The notes: generated from the sequence alone by a model not told the origin. DNA of 64,000 bases from Falcatimonas sp. MSJ-15 (GCF_018918265.1 NZ_JAHLQC010000003.1:186001-250000), one strand, 5' to 3'; positions 9,405 to 18,525 are shown, counted from the first letter of the stretch. Numbers and translations are program-made.

Positions 9405-10307
9405 ATGGACAATATATATGCTACGTTTTTACAAACTGCGGGATTATATGACTCTAAAGAGATTTGTGAAGATAACATTGCTGACTTGATTGAGTTACTT
9501 AAAGGAAATGTTAAAATTAGCGCTTATTGTAAAGAGTGCAAGCAAGAACGTGTTTTTAGCATGAAACCTATTGAGTATTATTTTGAAACGGGTCCAGAGG
9601 GGGATGAAGAAATTAGTTGTGCATCTCTTGGTGAGGAAATAGAGTCACTTCAAAATATGATATTTAGCACCAAAGCCAGACAAGAAAAGAGTCCTGCTGA
9701 AGAATGGAAATGGATAAATTTGCAAATAGCTGATACGACGAGATTAATGAAATTGGAATATATTTGTTCAATGGATGAGAAGCATCATCTTGATTATATT
9801 GTTCTGACAACGGACAATTCAATGATGAAAATTGGGCAGTATCCATCTATTGCAGATATGACATTTCCAGAATTAGATGCTTATAAGCATGTGATTTCTA
9901 AACAAGATCGAAAAGAGCTTGGAACTGCCATAGGGTTATTTGCAAGTGGTATTGGTGCAGGTTCATATGTTTATTTGAGACGAATTCTTGAAAGACTTAT
10001 TTATCAAGCAAAAGCAACTGCGGGAGATAAAGTTAATGATGAGAAATTTGAACAGGCAAGGGTGGCTGAACGAATTAAGATGTTACAGGGATATCTGCCG
10101 GAGATACTCACCCAAAATACAACTATTTACGGAATCTTGAGCAAAGGTATTCATGAGTTGAGCGAAGAAGAATGTCTAAAGTATTTTCCTGTTGTGAAAG
10201 AATGTATTTATCGGATACTCGGTATGTGGGAAAGTGAGAGAAAAAATCAGGCTGATGAAGTTGCTTTAAACAAAGCACTGAGTTCAATTTCTTCATCAAT
10301 TAAGTAA
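9405..10307 (+). CDS. Unknown BREX-embedded protein
   Basis: 300 residues with a clear GGAGGG site. I do not recognise the family with confidence. Visible features: an early zinc-ribbon-like YCKECKQE pair without an obvious second pair; a central region with KYKHVISK-type basic patches; and a C-terminal helical half (YVYLRRILERLI, then LSKGIHELSEEECL) that resembles DUF4145/HEPN-type domains. HEPN nucleases usually need an RxxxxH motif and none stands out. It lies between pglX and the Schlafen-like gene, in the same operon, and is AT-rich compared with its neighbours. It is probably a later insertion into the BREX cassette. Confidence 0.7.
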   Translation: MDNIYATFLQTAGLYDSKEICEDNIADLIELLKGNVKISAYCKECKQERVFSMKPIEYYFETGPEGDEEISCASLGEEIESLQNMIFSTKARQEKSPAEEWKWINLQIADTTRLMKLEYICSMDEKHHLDYIVLTTDNSMMKIGQYPSIADMTFPELDAYKHVISKQDRKELGTAIGLFASGIGAGSYVYLRRILERLIYQAKATAGDKVNDEKFEQARVAERIKMLQGYLPEILTQNTTIYGILSKGIHELSEEECLKYFPVVKECIYRILGMWESERKNQADEVALNKALSSISSSIK

Positions 10308-10349
10308 AAGTATGGCAGTAAGGGCTGCCAAAGAGAGCGAGGTGTTACA

Positions 10350-11807
10350 ATGACAATAGAAGAAATTCTTGCAGGAGAATCGAAGAATGTAGAGTTCAAA
10401 GAGAATCTGCCGGAGAAAGGCATCAAATATATGAAGTCTGTGGTTGCCTTTGCAAATGGAACAGGAGGAAAAATTATTTTCGGAATTGCAGATAAAACCA
10501 GAGAAGTGGTTGGCTTTGACAAGGAAGATGTGTTCAAGAAAATGGATGCCATTGCCAATGCTGTATCAGACAGCTGTGAACCGGCAATCATCCCGGATAT
10601 TACTTTACAGACGGTTGATGGTAAGACTGTCATTGTGGTAGAGGTTTCTGAGGGCAGACAGCGCCCGTATTATATCAAAGCTCTTGGCAGAGATGGCGGT
10701 GTATATGTCCGTGTTGCCGGAACTACCCGCCTTGCCGACGAGTATATGGTAAAGGAGCTGCTGTTCGAGGGCAGTAACCGCTACTACGATCAGGCTTTGT
10801 GTACGGGATTTAACATCACAGATGAAGATATTGATGCACTTTGCAAGGCAATGAAAGAACAGGCAGTCAAGAATGCCTATAATGAGGAACAGAAAGCATC
10901 TATCAAAGATGTCGGCAGACAGCAGTTGCGTTCATGGGGTGTTTTGATTGAGCGTGATGGAAAAGATTATCCGTCTAATGCCTTTGCTATTTTGACAGGC
11001 AATGGTGGACTTCACGTTGCAACGCAATGTGGCGTGTTCAAAGGTACAACGAAAGCGGTATTTGTTGACCGTAGAGAATATACCGGTCCACTTTGGGAGC
11101 AGATAGATGAAGCATTTCAGTTTGTTCTGAGAAATATTCATCTGGGTGCTACTATTGTGGGAATTTATCGGCAGGATATTTATGAGATTCCCCCGGATGC
11201 CATTCGTGAGTTAATTATCAATGCAATGATACATCGTAGTTATCTGGATCATGGTACGATACAGGTTGCCGTATATGACAATCGATTAGAAATCACTTCT
11301 CCAGGAAAACTGCCAATGGGACAAACTATGGAACGTATGAAAGAAGGCTATTCCAAAATCAGAAATGAAGCTCTTGCCCATGCATTTGCTTATATGAATT
11401 TGATTGAGCATTGGGGAAGCGGCATTCCGAGGATTATTGATAAAGTGAAAGCTGCCGGACTGCGGGAGCCTGAGTTTATTGGTGGCGAAGTTGATTTGCG
11501 TATCAATATTTATCGAGGTCAGGTTGACGGCACTGTTGTTGACCTCAATGCCCCCAATACCGCCGTTAAACCGCCGATAAACCGCCGGGAAACCGCCGAT
11601 AAAGTGCCGACAAATGAACAGGAACAGCAAATTTATAAGTATGTATCGGAAAATGTAGGCATTACAACGGCACAGGCGATGAAACTTCTTGGCATCAAAC
11701 AGCGTAGAACCAGAGAAATACTGGTTAAAATGGTTGAAAACGGTTGGTTGAGAAAAGAAGGTGCTTCAAGAAGCACAATATATGTAAAAAATACGGAAGG
11801 GAGATAA
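10350..11807 (+). CDS. Schlafen/AlbA_2-type ATPase with C-terminal winged helix
   Basis: 485 residues. The N-terminal AlbA_2 (Schlafen-like) domain starts ESKNVEFKENLPE. A GHKL-like ATPase segment (ELIINAMIHRSYLDHG; SGIPRIIDK) follows, then a proline-rich linker and a winged-helix domain (ITTAQAMKLLGIKQRRTREI). This is the architecture of the proteins annotated as putative DNA-binding or RecG-related (COG2865). Such genes recur inside BREX and restriction loci, often between the methyltransferase and pglZ. The linker is encoded by tandem 11-bp units. The gene ends seven bases before pglZ, which suggests coupled translation. Its function is not established. Confidence 0.82.
   Translation: MTIEEILAGESKNVEFKENLPEKGIKYMKSVVAFANGTGGKIIFGIADKTREVVGFDKEDVFKKMDAIANAVSDSCEPAIIPDITLQTVDGKTVIVVEVSEGRQRPYYIKALGRDGGVYVRVAGTTRLADEYMVKELLFEGSNRYYDQALCTGFNITDEDIDALCKAMKEQAVKNAYNEEQKASIKDVGRQQLRSWGVLIERDGKDYPSNAFAILTGNGGLHVATQCGVFKGTTKAVFVDRREYTGPLWEQIDEAFQFVLRNIHLGATIVGIYRQDIYEIPPDAIRELIINAMIHRSYLDHGTIQVAVYDNRLEITSPGKLPMGQTMERMKEGYSKIRNEALAHAFAYMNLIEHWGSGIPRIIDKVKAAGLREPEFIGGEVDLRINIYRGQVDGTVVDLNAPNTAVKPPINRRETADKVPTNEQEQQIYKYVSENVGITTAQAMKLLGIKQRRTREILVKMVENGWLRKEGASRSTIYVKNTEGR
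11559..11613 (+). repeat. 11-bp tandem repeat inside the Schlafen-like gene
   Basis: Five consecutive 11-bp units: ACCGCCGTTAA, ACCGCCGATAA, ACCGCCGGGAA, ACCGCCGATAA and a diverged AGTGCCGACAA. Because 11 is not a multiple of three, gain or loss of one unit would shift the frame ahead of the winged-helix domain. Confidence 0.9.
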
Positions 11808-11813
11808 TGCAGC

Positions 11814-14417
11814 ATGGATACAGACAAAGTAATACAAGACTTAAACCGCAGATTCGCTGCACCTCTGCTGGAGTTTTATCAGCGTCGTATTATCTTCTGG
11901 TACGATGAAGATAAGGAATTTGAGGATAAGCTGGATGAAGTGGTTCTGGAAAATGCAAAGGTGATTGCGCTGACCGGAAATAATGCGTTTTCTGTGAAGA
12001 AACTGCTTTCGGTAGATGATTTGACCACAAACTATCTGGTTTACAGTCCGTGTGTCTACAACCGCCCGGATGATAACTGGCTTCTGGATGTGGAGCTTTA
12101 CAGTGAGGAGTTCCGGGCAGACCTGATTTCCATCTGGATGGATGAGATGGGTCTTACATCGAATCCGGCCATGCGAAAGCAGGTCAAGAATTACCGTGCT
12201 TATTTCAATGCGAAAGACCGTCGGTTGAAAGTCAGCACACAGAATAAAGTTCCGGCAACGCCTGCACAGCTGCACATGGCTGTCATGGCGGCAATCTGCG
12301 GATTGAAAGCTGCACAGCCGAATATGATTCTCCGCAGTGTGTTCCGTGCCGGACTGGATTTGAAGAACAATACTGTTTATCAGGATTTTGTAAAATATCA
12401 TGCAGATGGTGCATTTTGGGCGATGGTTCGTCAGGGTTGCGGATTTGTGGAGGAAGAACCAGACCTCGGACGACTGGCAATTCATTTGTTGTTGACTGCC
12501 GCTACCCGTACCATGCGGCAGGAGTATCTTGCCGGATTGGATGGATTCATTTCCATGCCGCACCAGGCATATTGCTATGATTTTATTTCTGAATGGCTTC
12601 ATAGTGAGGACATTCAGCAGTTATATGATGTGGCACGGTATGTTGAGGATGAAGCCCGTCTGCATCAGCGCTTTGAAAAGCTGACTGTTGACGATTTGGC
12701 AGGAACGGAATGCTTCCCGTGCATCAACGAAGTGATTCTGACAAAGCTGATGACAGAGATCAGCGACCATATCATTGATGTGGATACCATAACTTCTACC
12801 GTTGAAAAGCGGAGAACCTGTGCGTGGTATGAACCGTTTGAAAATTTCTATGATGGTATCTTGCAAGTGGCGAATATGCAGAGCTTCTTCAAGGAACACT
12901 CTGCCGGATTCCATACCGCAGAAGCAAAAGGCATCTGGAAAGAATACACGGAAAGCTACTATCAGATGGATACCTATTATCGCTTATTCCATCTGAGCTT
13001 CCAAAAGAGCCTGGAAACTTCCAATATCTTGCTTGACGATTTGTTCAAGCACGTTGTCGATAAGGTGGAAGGACTCTATACGCATTGGTTCTTAGGTGAA
13101 CTGGGTAACAACTGGTCAGATGTATGTGCGGATGAACTGGCAACCTACGGCAAGGTTTTGGAAGTGCCACAGCAGGAAGAATTTTACCGTTCCCGCATTA
13201 AGACTTCGGATACCAAGGTATTCGTGATTATTTCGGATGCCATGCGTTATGAAGTGGCGGCTGCAATGGCAGACCAGCTCCAGAGAGAAACACAGAGCAA
13301 GGTTTCCATCAGTAGTATGCAAAGCATCTTCCCGTCTATCACAAAGTTTGGTATGGCAGCGTTATTGCCACATAAAGAACTGACGGTAGAAGTTCGGAAC
13401 GATGTTTTGACGGTTCTGGCAGATGGTCAGTCTACGGCAAGCACTTACCGGGATAAGGTTCTGAAAACAGAAGATCCGGCAAGTGTGGCTTTGAAATACA
13501 ATGACATCATTGCCATGAAGCGAGCAGAACGAAGTGCGCTGGTAAAGGGCATGGATGTAGTTTACATTTATCATGATACCATTGATGAAGCGAGCCATAC
13601 TTCTGATACCGCTGTTTTTTCTGCCTGTGATAAGGCAATTTCAGAATTGAAAAACCTTGTGCGTATTATTGTAAATGAATTTGGTGGCACGAATATTCTA
13701 ATTACGGCTGACCATGGATTTCTTTATACATACAGTCCGCTGACTGAGGATGACAAGGTAGACAAGACCAGCTTTAACGGTATGGATGTGGAATATGGCA
13801 GACGCTATGCAATCATGCAGAAAGGCGCACAGCCGAACTATTTGTTGCCTGTGAAGTTTCTGGGCGGTAAAACAGAATTTGATGGATTTGCACCGAGAGA
13901 AAGTATTCGTATCAAGATGAATGGCGGTGGCATGAACTTTGTGCATGGTGGTATCAGCTTGCAGGAAATGGTTGTTCCAGTGATTGAATACCACTATCTC
14001 CGCAATGATTCTATGGAATACAAGCGCAATAAAAAGAAATATGATACCAAGCCGGTAACAGTCAATCTGTTGTCTGCAAACCGTAAAATCAGCAATATGA
14101 TTTTCTCATTGAACTTCTATCAGAAGGATGCAGTCAGTGCAAATCGTGAGGCGGCTACCTATCAGGTTTACTTTACGGATGAGAACGGAAAACAGATTAG
14201 TGACGTTCAAAAGATTATTGCAGATAAGACCAGCGACAACGGTGCAGAAAGAACTTTCCGCTGCCAGTTTAATCTAAAGTCTTTGAAATACAATAATACA
14301 GATGTATATTATTTAGTAATTGAAAATGAAGATAAAAAGAGTACTCAGATACCGCAATGTGAATCATTCCAGATTGACATTGCCTTTGCAGTGGATGAGT
14401 TTGATTTCTTTAGTTAA
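11814..14417 (+). CDS. pglZ: BREX alkaline phosphatase-superfamily protein PglZ
   Basis: 867 residues, standard for type 1 PglZ. The metal-binding signatures of the alkaline phosphatase superfamily are present: VIISDAMRYE near residue 471 and ILITADHGFLYT near residue 628. The start follows GGAAGGGAG with ten-base spacing; an ATG overlapping the previous stop is out of frame. PglZ is essential for defence in studied BREX systems and is thought to act on a phosphodiester or modified substrate. Codon use matches brxC and brxL. Confidence 0.94.
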   Translation: MDTDKVIQDLNRRFAAPLLEFYQRRIIFWYDEDKEFEDKLDEVVLENAKVIALTGNNAFSVKKLLSVDDLTTNYLVYSPCVYNRPDDNWLLDVELYSEEFRADLISIWMDEMGLTSNPAMRKQVKNYRAYFNAKDRRLKVSTQNKVPATPAQLHMAVMAAICGLKAAQPNMILRSVFRAGLDLKNNTVYQDFVKYHADGAFWAMVRQGCGFVEEEPDLGRLAIHLLLTAATRTMRQEYLAGLDGFISMPHQAYCYDFISEWLHSEDIQQLYDVARYVEDEARLHQRFEKLTVDDLAGTECFPCINEVILTKLMTEISDHIIDVDTITSTVEKRRTCAWYEPFENFYDGILQVANMQSFFKEHSAGFHTAEAKGIWKEYTESYYQMDTYYRLFHLSFQKSLETSNILLDDLFKHVVDKVEGLYTHWFLGELGNNWSDVCADELATYGKVLEVPQQEEFYRSRIKTSDTKVFVIISDAMRYEVAAAMADQLQRETQSKVSISSMQSIFPSITKFGMAALLPHKELTVEVRNDVLTVLADGQSTASTYRDKVLKTEDPASVALKYNDIIAMKRAERSALVKGMDVVYIYHDTIDEASHTSDTAVFSACDKAISELKNLVRIIVNEFGGTNILITADHGFLYTYSPLTEDDKVDKTSFNGMDVEYGRRYAIMQKGAQPNYLLPVKFLGGKTEFDGFAPRESIRIKMNGGGMNFVHGGISLQEMVVPVIEYHYLRNDSMEYKRNKKKYDTKPVTVNLLSANRKISNMIFSLNFYQKDAVSANREAATYQVYFTDENGKQISDVQKIIADKTSDNGAERTFRCQFNLKSLKYNNTDVYYLVIENEDKKSTQIPQCESFQIDIAFAVDEFDFFS

Positions 14418-14437
14418 TACTGCAGGAGGAAAGAAAG

Positions 14438-16555
14438 ATGGAGCAATTTACAGAGGGTGAAAGTACCCGTGAAGAAATAAAGAACAAGCTCCGTCAGAAC
14501 TTTGACGGTAAGATTGTTCGGAAAGACCTGACAAAGAAAATCAAGGAAGGGGCGAATGTTCCAGTTTATGTTCTCGAGTTTCTATTAGGTCAGTATTGTA
14601 GCTCAGACGATGAAACGGTCATTGAAAAAGGTGTACAGAATGTGAAGCGTATTCTTGCTGATAACTTTGTGCGCCCGGATGAATCACAGAAGATTTTGTC
14701 TCAGTTACGAAAGAAAGGCAGTCACACGATCATTGATATGGTGACTGTCCGATTGGATATGAAAAAGGACTGCTTTTTTGCAGAGTTTTCCAATTTAGGA
14801 GTTGGTAATGTACCGATTGCTGACGAATACCCAGAGAAATTTGATCGTCTGCTCTGTGGTGGTATCTGGTGTATTATTCAGCTGGATTATGAGGTTGAGG
14901 GCGACAATAACTTTGGCATTGAGGATATTGATGGAAATCCGCTTCGTTCCAAACAGAAGAAGCAGAAAGATATTTCTCCGATTAGCATCCGTAAGCTGAC
15001 ACCGATCCAGATGCCGCATATTGATATTGATGAGCTGAAGCAGGGGCGAAAAGCATTTACGAAAGATGAATGGTTGGATATTCTTCTCCGTTCTATTGGC
15101 ATGGAGCCGGATGAATTTACATACCGTGAGAAATGGCTGCTCTTAACTCGTATGATTCCATTGGTTGAGAACAATTTTAATCTTTGTGAACTGGGACCAA
15201 GAAGCACTGGTAAATCTCATCTCTACAAAGAGATTTCTCCGAATAGTATCTTGATTTCTGGAGGACAGACGACAGTTGCAAATCTTTTTTACAATATGGG
15301 ACGTAAAACAGTCGGCTTGGTTGGCTTGTGGGATTGTGTTGCTTTTGATGAAGTGGCAGGTATCAAGTTCAAGGATAAAGATGGTATCCAGATTATGAAA
15401 GACTATATGGCATCCGGTTCTTTTGCTCGTGGCAAAGAAGAAAAGGCTGCTACTGCTTCTATGGTATTTGTAGGAAATATCAATCAGAGCGTGGATGTGC
15501 TGTTGAAAACATCTAGTTTGTTTGCTCCTTTTCCGCAAGAAATGGGAACAGACACGGCATTTCTTGACCGTATGCACTGTTATCTTCCGGGCTGGGAGAT
15601 ACCGAAGTTCAGACCGGAGCATTTTACCGATGATTATGGTTTTATCAGTGATTATCTGGCTGAATTTATCCGGGAACTTCGTAAGGAACAGTATAGTGAT
15701 GCACTTGACCACTATTTCCGCTTGGGAAGAAATCTGAATCAACGTGATACGATTGCAGTCCGCCGTATGGTAGACGGTTATCTGAAGTTGATGTATCCGA
15801 ATGGTGAATTTACCAAAGAGGAACTAGAAGAAGTTATTCAGATTGCATTGGAAATGCGTCGCCGTGTCAAAGAACAGTTGAAAAAATTGGGAGGCATGGA
15901 GTTTTACGATGTGAACTTCTCCTATATCGACTTGGAGGATATGTCAGAACATTATGTTTCTGTACCGGAGCAAGGCGGCGGTAAACTGATACCTGACGGA
16001 ATGTGCAATCCGGGACAGGTTTACACTGTATCCAGAGGTAAAAGCGGCATGATTGGTGTGTTCCGCCTAGAGAGTCAGATGCTTCCGGGTAATGGCAAGA
16101 TTGAACGAACAGGTTTAGGCAGTGATTCTAAGTGCAAGGAAGCAGTGAACACTGCATTTAACTATTTGAAAGCAAATGGCAACCGGATCAGTGGATCTAT
16201 CAGTACATTGACCAAAGATTATATTATCAACTATCAGGATTTACAGGGTATTGGCATGACCGAACAGTTGGCACTTTCTACGTTAATTGCCCTTTGTTCG
16301 ATTGCACTGGGAAAACCAGTGGTTGGCAATCTGGCAATCTTGGGAGATATTACAATCAGCGGCACGATGATAAAGGTGGATGAACTTGCAAATACACTTC
16401 AAGTGTGCCTAGATAGTGGCGCAAAGAAGGTGCTGATTCCGAGTACCTCATTTGTGGATTTTGCAAGCGTTCCGTCTGAATTGATGAGCGCATTTCAGCT
16501 GATTCCGTACCAGAGTGCGGAGGATGCGGTATTTAAGGCATTGGGGGTAGAGTGA
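14438..16555 (+). CDS. brxL: BREX AAA+ / Lon-like protein BrxL
   Basis: 705 residues, normal for BrxL. An AAA+ P-loop, GPRSTGKSHLYKE, is near residue 253, and a Lon-like C-terminal domain covers roughly residues 560-705 (LALSTLIALCSIALGKPV; VLIPSTS). The usual Lon serine motif (DGPSAG) is not present, which agrees with BrxL acting as a DNA-binding ring rather than a protease. GCAGGAGG precedes the ATG. The stop codon directly abuts the TTG start of the following TIR gene. Confidence 0.93.
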   Translation: MEQFTEGESTREEIKNKLRQNFDGKIVRKDLTKKIKEGANVPVYVLEFLLGQYCSSDDETVIEKGVQNVKRILADNFVRPDESQKILSQLRKKGSHTIIDMVTVRLDMKKDCFFAEFSNLGVGNVPIADEYPEKFDRLLCGGIWCIIQLDYEVEGDNNFGIEDIDGNPLRSKQKKQKDISPISIRKLTPIQMPHIDIDELKQGRKAFTKDEWLDILLRSIGMEPDEFTYREKWLLLTRMIPLVENNFNLCELGPRSTGKSHLYKEISPNSILISGGQTTVANLFYNMGRKTVGLVGLWDCVAFDEVAGIKFKDKDGIQIMKDYMASGSFARGKEEKAATASMVFVGNINQSVDVLLKTSSLFAPFPQEMGTDTAFLDRMHCYLPGWEIPKFRPEHFTDDYGFISDYLAEFIRELRKEQYSDALDHYFRLGRNLNQRDTIAVRRMVDGYLKLMYPNGEFTKEELEEVIQIALEMRRRVKEQLKKLGGMEFYDVNFSYIDLEDMSEHYVSVPEQGGGKLIPDGMCNPGQVYTVSRGKSGMIGVFRLESQMLPGNGKIERTGLGSDSKCKEAVNTAFNYLKANGNRISGSISTLTKDYIINYQDLQGIGMTEQLALSTLIALCSIALGKPVVGNLAILGDITISGTMIKVDELANTLQVCLDSGAKKVLIPSTSFVDFASVPSELMSAFQLIPYQSAEDAVFKALGVE

Positions 16556-17710
16556 TTGAAGAAAGACTTAATTGAACTTATAGATTCACGAAAAGAAATA
16601 GAAAAGATGTTCCATCCGTTTGATGGCGGCATGGGAACATCATTTGAACGGATCAGTGATGTGCCTGAATTTCAAAATTGGCTTCAAGAAATAAAATTGG
16701 AATTACAGGGAATTTATGATCGAACTCATGACACTTTTGTGTGGGAAACTATCAATTTGTGTGGCAAGCGTCTGGATGATTTTACGGAGAAAAAGTATTT
16801 TATTGAGCTTGTCGGAAAACTTCAGGCTATTAGAAAAAATATTGATAAATATTATCCAGACGAAAAGAAAGAGGCAGAATTGTCACACTCACAAGGAGGT
16901 GTTTCTGGTATGAAAAAGAAACCGCTTATTTTTATAAGTCATTCTTCTAAGAATAAGGATCAAGTTGCAAAAATTGCGGACTTACTTCGTTCAATCAATT
17001 TAAGCCCTCGTAGAGATATTTTTTGCAGTTCCCTTCCGGGATATGGAATACCAAATGGAGCCAATATTTTTGACTTTTTAAGGGAACGGTTCCTCAATTA
17101 TGACTTACATATTATTTTCGTACATTCGCCAGAATATTACGAAAGTCCAGTCAGCTTAAATGAAATGGGGGCAGCATGGGTACTAAGAGCCAATGCAACG
17201 TCGATGCTTCTTCCTGGCTTTGATTTTTCTGGAATGAAAGGTGTAATTGGAAGTGACTGCATTGCTATTAAGTTGGATGGTGATCGTTCAGAAGTAAAAG
17301 ATCGCCTGAATCAGTTGAGACGGGAATTAGAATCAGAATTTGATATTTCGGATAATGAAGATATTATTTGGGAAGAAGCAAGGGACAAGTTTATCAGTGA
17401 AATAAATGGCGATGTATCAGCCCAAAATGAGAATATCAGTGCTGCACCTGCCTTAATTACAGAAGAAATGAAGCAACTTCTTAAAAAAGTGGCAGTTGCA
17501 CCGGGAGGGCAGATTCTGATAACTTCAGATTTGGAATCAGGTACATATATTCAGATTGGCAGCGAAGTAGTTGCTAAGGAATATCCAGATAGACGTGAAT
17601 ATGCTGTTTGGGAAGAAGCCCTTAATGCTTGTTTGCAAGCAAAATATATTGAAAGAAAAAGCGAAGCAATTTGTGTAATTACGAATGCTGGCTATAAAGC
17701 AGTTGAGTAG
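16556..17710 (+). CDS. TIR-domain protein appended to the BREX operon
   Basis: 384 residues from a TTG that directly follows the brxL stop. Residues 1-118 are helical and of unknown function. Residues 119-265 form a TIR domain: KKKPLIFISHSSKNKDQ opens the fold, and NEMGAAW near residue 204 supplies the conserved glutamate expected of NAD-hydrolysing TIRs. The last 85 residues look like a winged helix (EEALNACLQAKYIER; VITNAGYKA). TIR proteins in defence islands commonly deplete NAD+ after phage sensing, so a back-up abortive function beside BREX is plausible. The gene is AT-rich compared with brxL. A strong internal start (ATG 16910) could yield a TIR-only form. Confidence 0.85.
   Translation: MKKDLIELIDSRKEIEKMFHPFDGGMGTSFERISDVPEFQNWLQEIKLELQGIYDRTHDTFVWETINLCGKRLDDFTEKKYFIELVGKLQAIRKNIDKYYPDEKKEAELSHSQGGVSGMKKKPLIFISHSSKNKDQVAKIADLLRSINLSPRRDIFCSSLPGYGIPNGANIFDFLRERFLNYDLHIIFVHSPEYYESPVSLNEMGAAWVLRANATSMLLPGFDFSGMKGVIGSDCIAIKLDGDRSEVKDRLNQLRRELESEFDISDNEDIIWEEARDKFISEINGDVSAQNENISAAPALITEEMKQLLKKVAVAPGGQILITSDLESGTYIQIGSEVVAKEYPDRREYAVWEEALNACLQAKYIERKSEAICVITNAGYKAVE
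16893..16912 (+). promoter_or_regulatory. Internal ribosome binding site and ATG within the TIR gene
   Basis: AAGGAGGTG at 16893-16901 stands ten bases after its GGAGG core from an in-frame ATG at 16910, exactly where the TIR domain begins. It is a stronger site than the one before the TTG at 16556. Confidence 0.6.
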
Positions 17711-17713
17711 CAA

Positions 17714-17908
17714 ATGACACGACAAGAAGTGTTTAACTGGTGCGGGCAGCAATACGGTACAGAGCCAGAATACCCGTGGGATGACTGGAATGTTGTTCTG
17801 CGCCACACAGACAATCAAAAGTGGTATGGCTTGATAATGGAAGTCGGAAGAGATAAATTGGGACTTTCCGGGGATGGCGAAGTTGATATTCTGAATGTGA
17901 AAAGGTAA
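17714..17908 (+). pseudogene. Truncated MmcQ/YjbR-like gene at the right island end
   Basis: 64 residues that match the first half of the MmcQ/YjbR family (about 115-120 residues): TRQEVFNWC at the start, then YPWDDWNVVLRHTDNQKWYG and a VDILNVK segment. The reading frame stops where the family continues with its conserved C-terminal half. No good RBS is visible. It is probably a remnant cut when the island end formed, about 110 bases before the spoVT repeat. Confidence 0.7.
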
Positions 17909-18006
17909 ATATCACGGACGGAGAACACATTGAAATCCTCTGGAAGTCCAAATAATCCAGTATTTATGCGGGTTTCCGGGGACGGAAATTTATTTTTTGA
18001 CTTTGA

Positions 18007-18522
18007 TTGACAGGATGGGATGAGCTTGGAAGAATAGTAATTCCAAAAGAAATCCGCCGTATTTTTAGAATAAAAGAAGGCGATTCGCTTGAGATATTCA
18101 CATCTCATAATGGCGAGATAATACTTAAGAAATATTCACCATTCGAAGAACTTGAAGACTTTGCACAGGCATATTGTGATGCAATCTGGCAAAATACCGG
18201 TAACATAGCTATAGTGACAGATAAAGAGAGATATATTGCATGTAGTGGAAAAAAAGACATAAAAGATAAAAGTATAAGTACTACATTAGAAAAAATAATC
18301 GATGAGAGAGGCAGGATGGCAGGTTGTAGAGGTGATAGCAGTTTCTTAAATCTTATTGAAGATGATGATATAACAGCAGAAGCAGTAGCACCTATTATCA
18401 GTGCAGGAGATGCAGTTGGTGCAGTAGTTGTGCTTAATAAAGATAATGGAAAGAAATTTGGCGATGTAGAGAATAAGATGGTACAGATAGCGGCAAGTTT
18501 CCTTGGTAAACATCTTGAATAA
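18007..18522 (+). pseudogene. 5'-truncated second copy of spoVT
   Basis: From 18019 the sequence repeats spoVT codons 11-177. The first ten codons, which form the first strand of the DNA-binding hairpin, are replaced by island sequence. The frame can be opened from a TTG at 18007 but there is no RBS. Differences from the intact copy are one Tyr-to-Cys and one Ile-to-Val change plus synonymous sites. It sits in the ancestral context, immediately upstream of hup, so it is likely the original chromosomal 3' end, now disconnected from its promoter. Confidence 0.85.
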
Positions 18523-18525
18523 TTA
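18019..18525 (+). repeat. Right copy of 507-bp direct repeat bounding the BREX island
   Basis: Partner of 60-566, with five mismatches. The left edge joins island sequence (CAGGATGG) and the right edge joins the hup upstream region. Confidence 0.95.

Larger units (their letters stand above)
567..18018 (+). mobile_element. BREX type 1 defence island inserted in spoVT
   Basis: The interval lies between two copies of spoVT and carries one co-directional operon. Its core genes use GC-rich third positions (CTG, GCC, CCG), unlike the surrounding AT-rich chromosome, which indicates horizontal transfer. No integrase, transposase or relaxase gene is visible inside, so the mobilising functions were lost or acted in trans. 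An intact left copy plus a 5'-truncated right copy is what a single crossover gives when a circular molecule carrying a 5'-truncated spoVT fragment enters the chromosomal gene. Confidence 0.85.

Noticed and set aside
11841..12602. 253-codon minus-strand ORF opposite pglZ
   Set aside because: Antisense shadow; the plus strand encodes clear PglZ.
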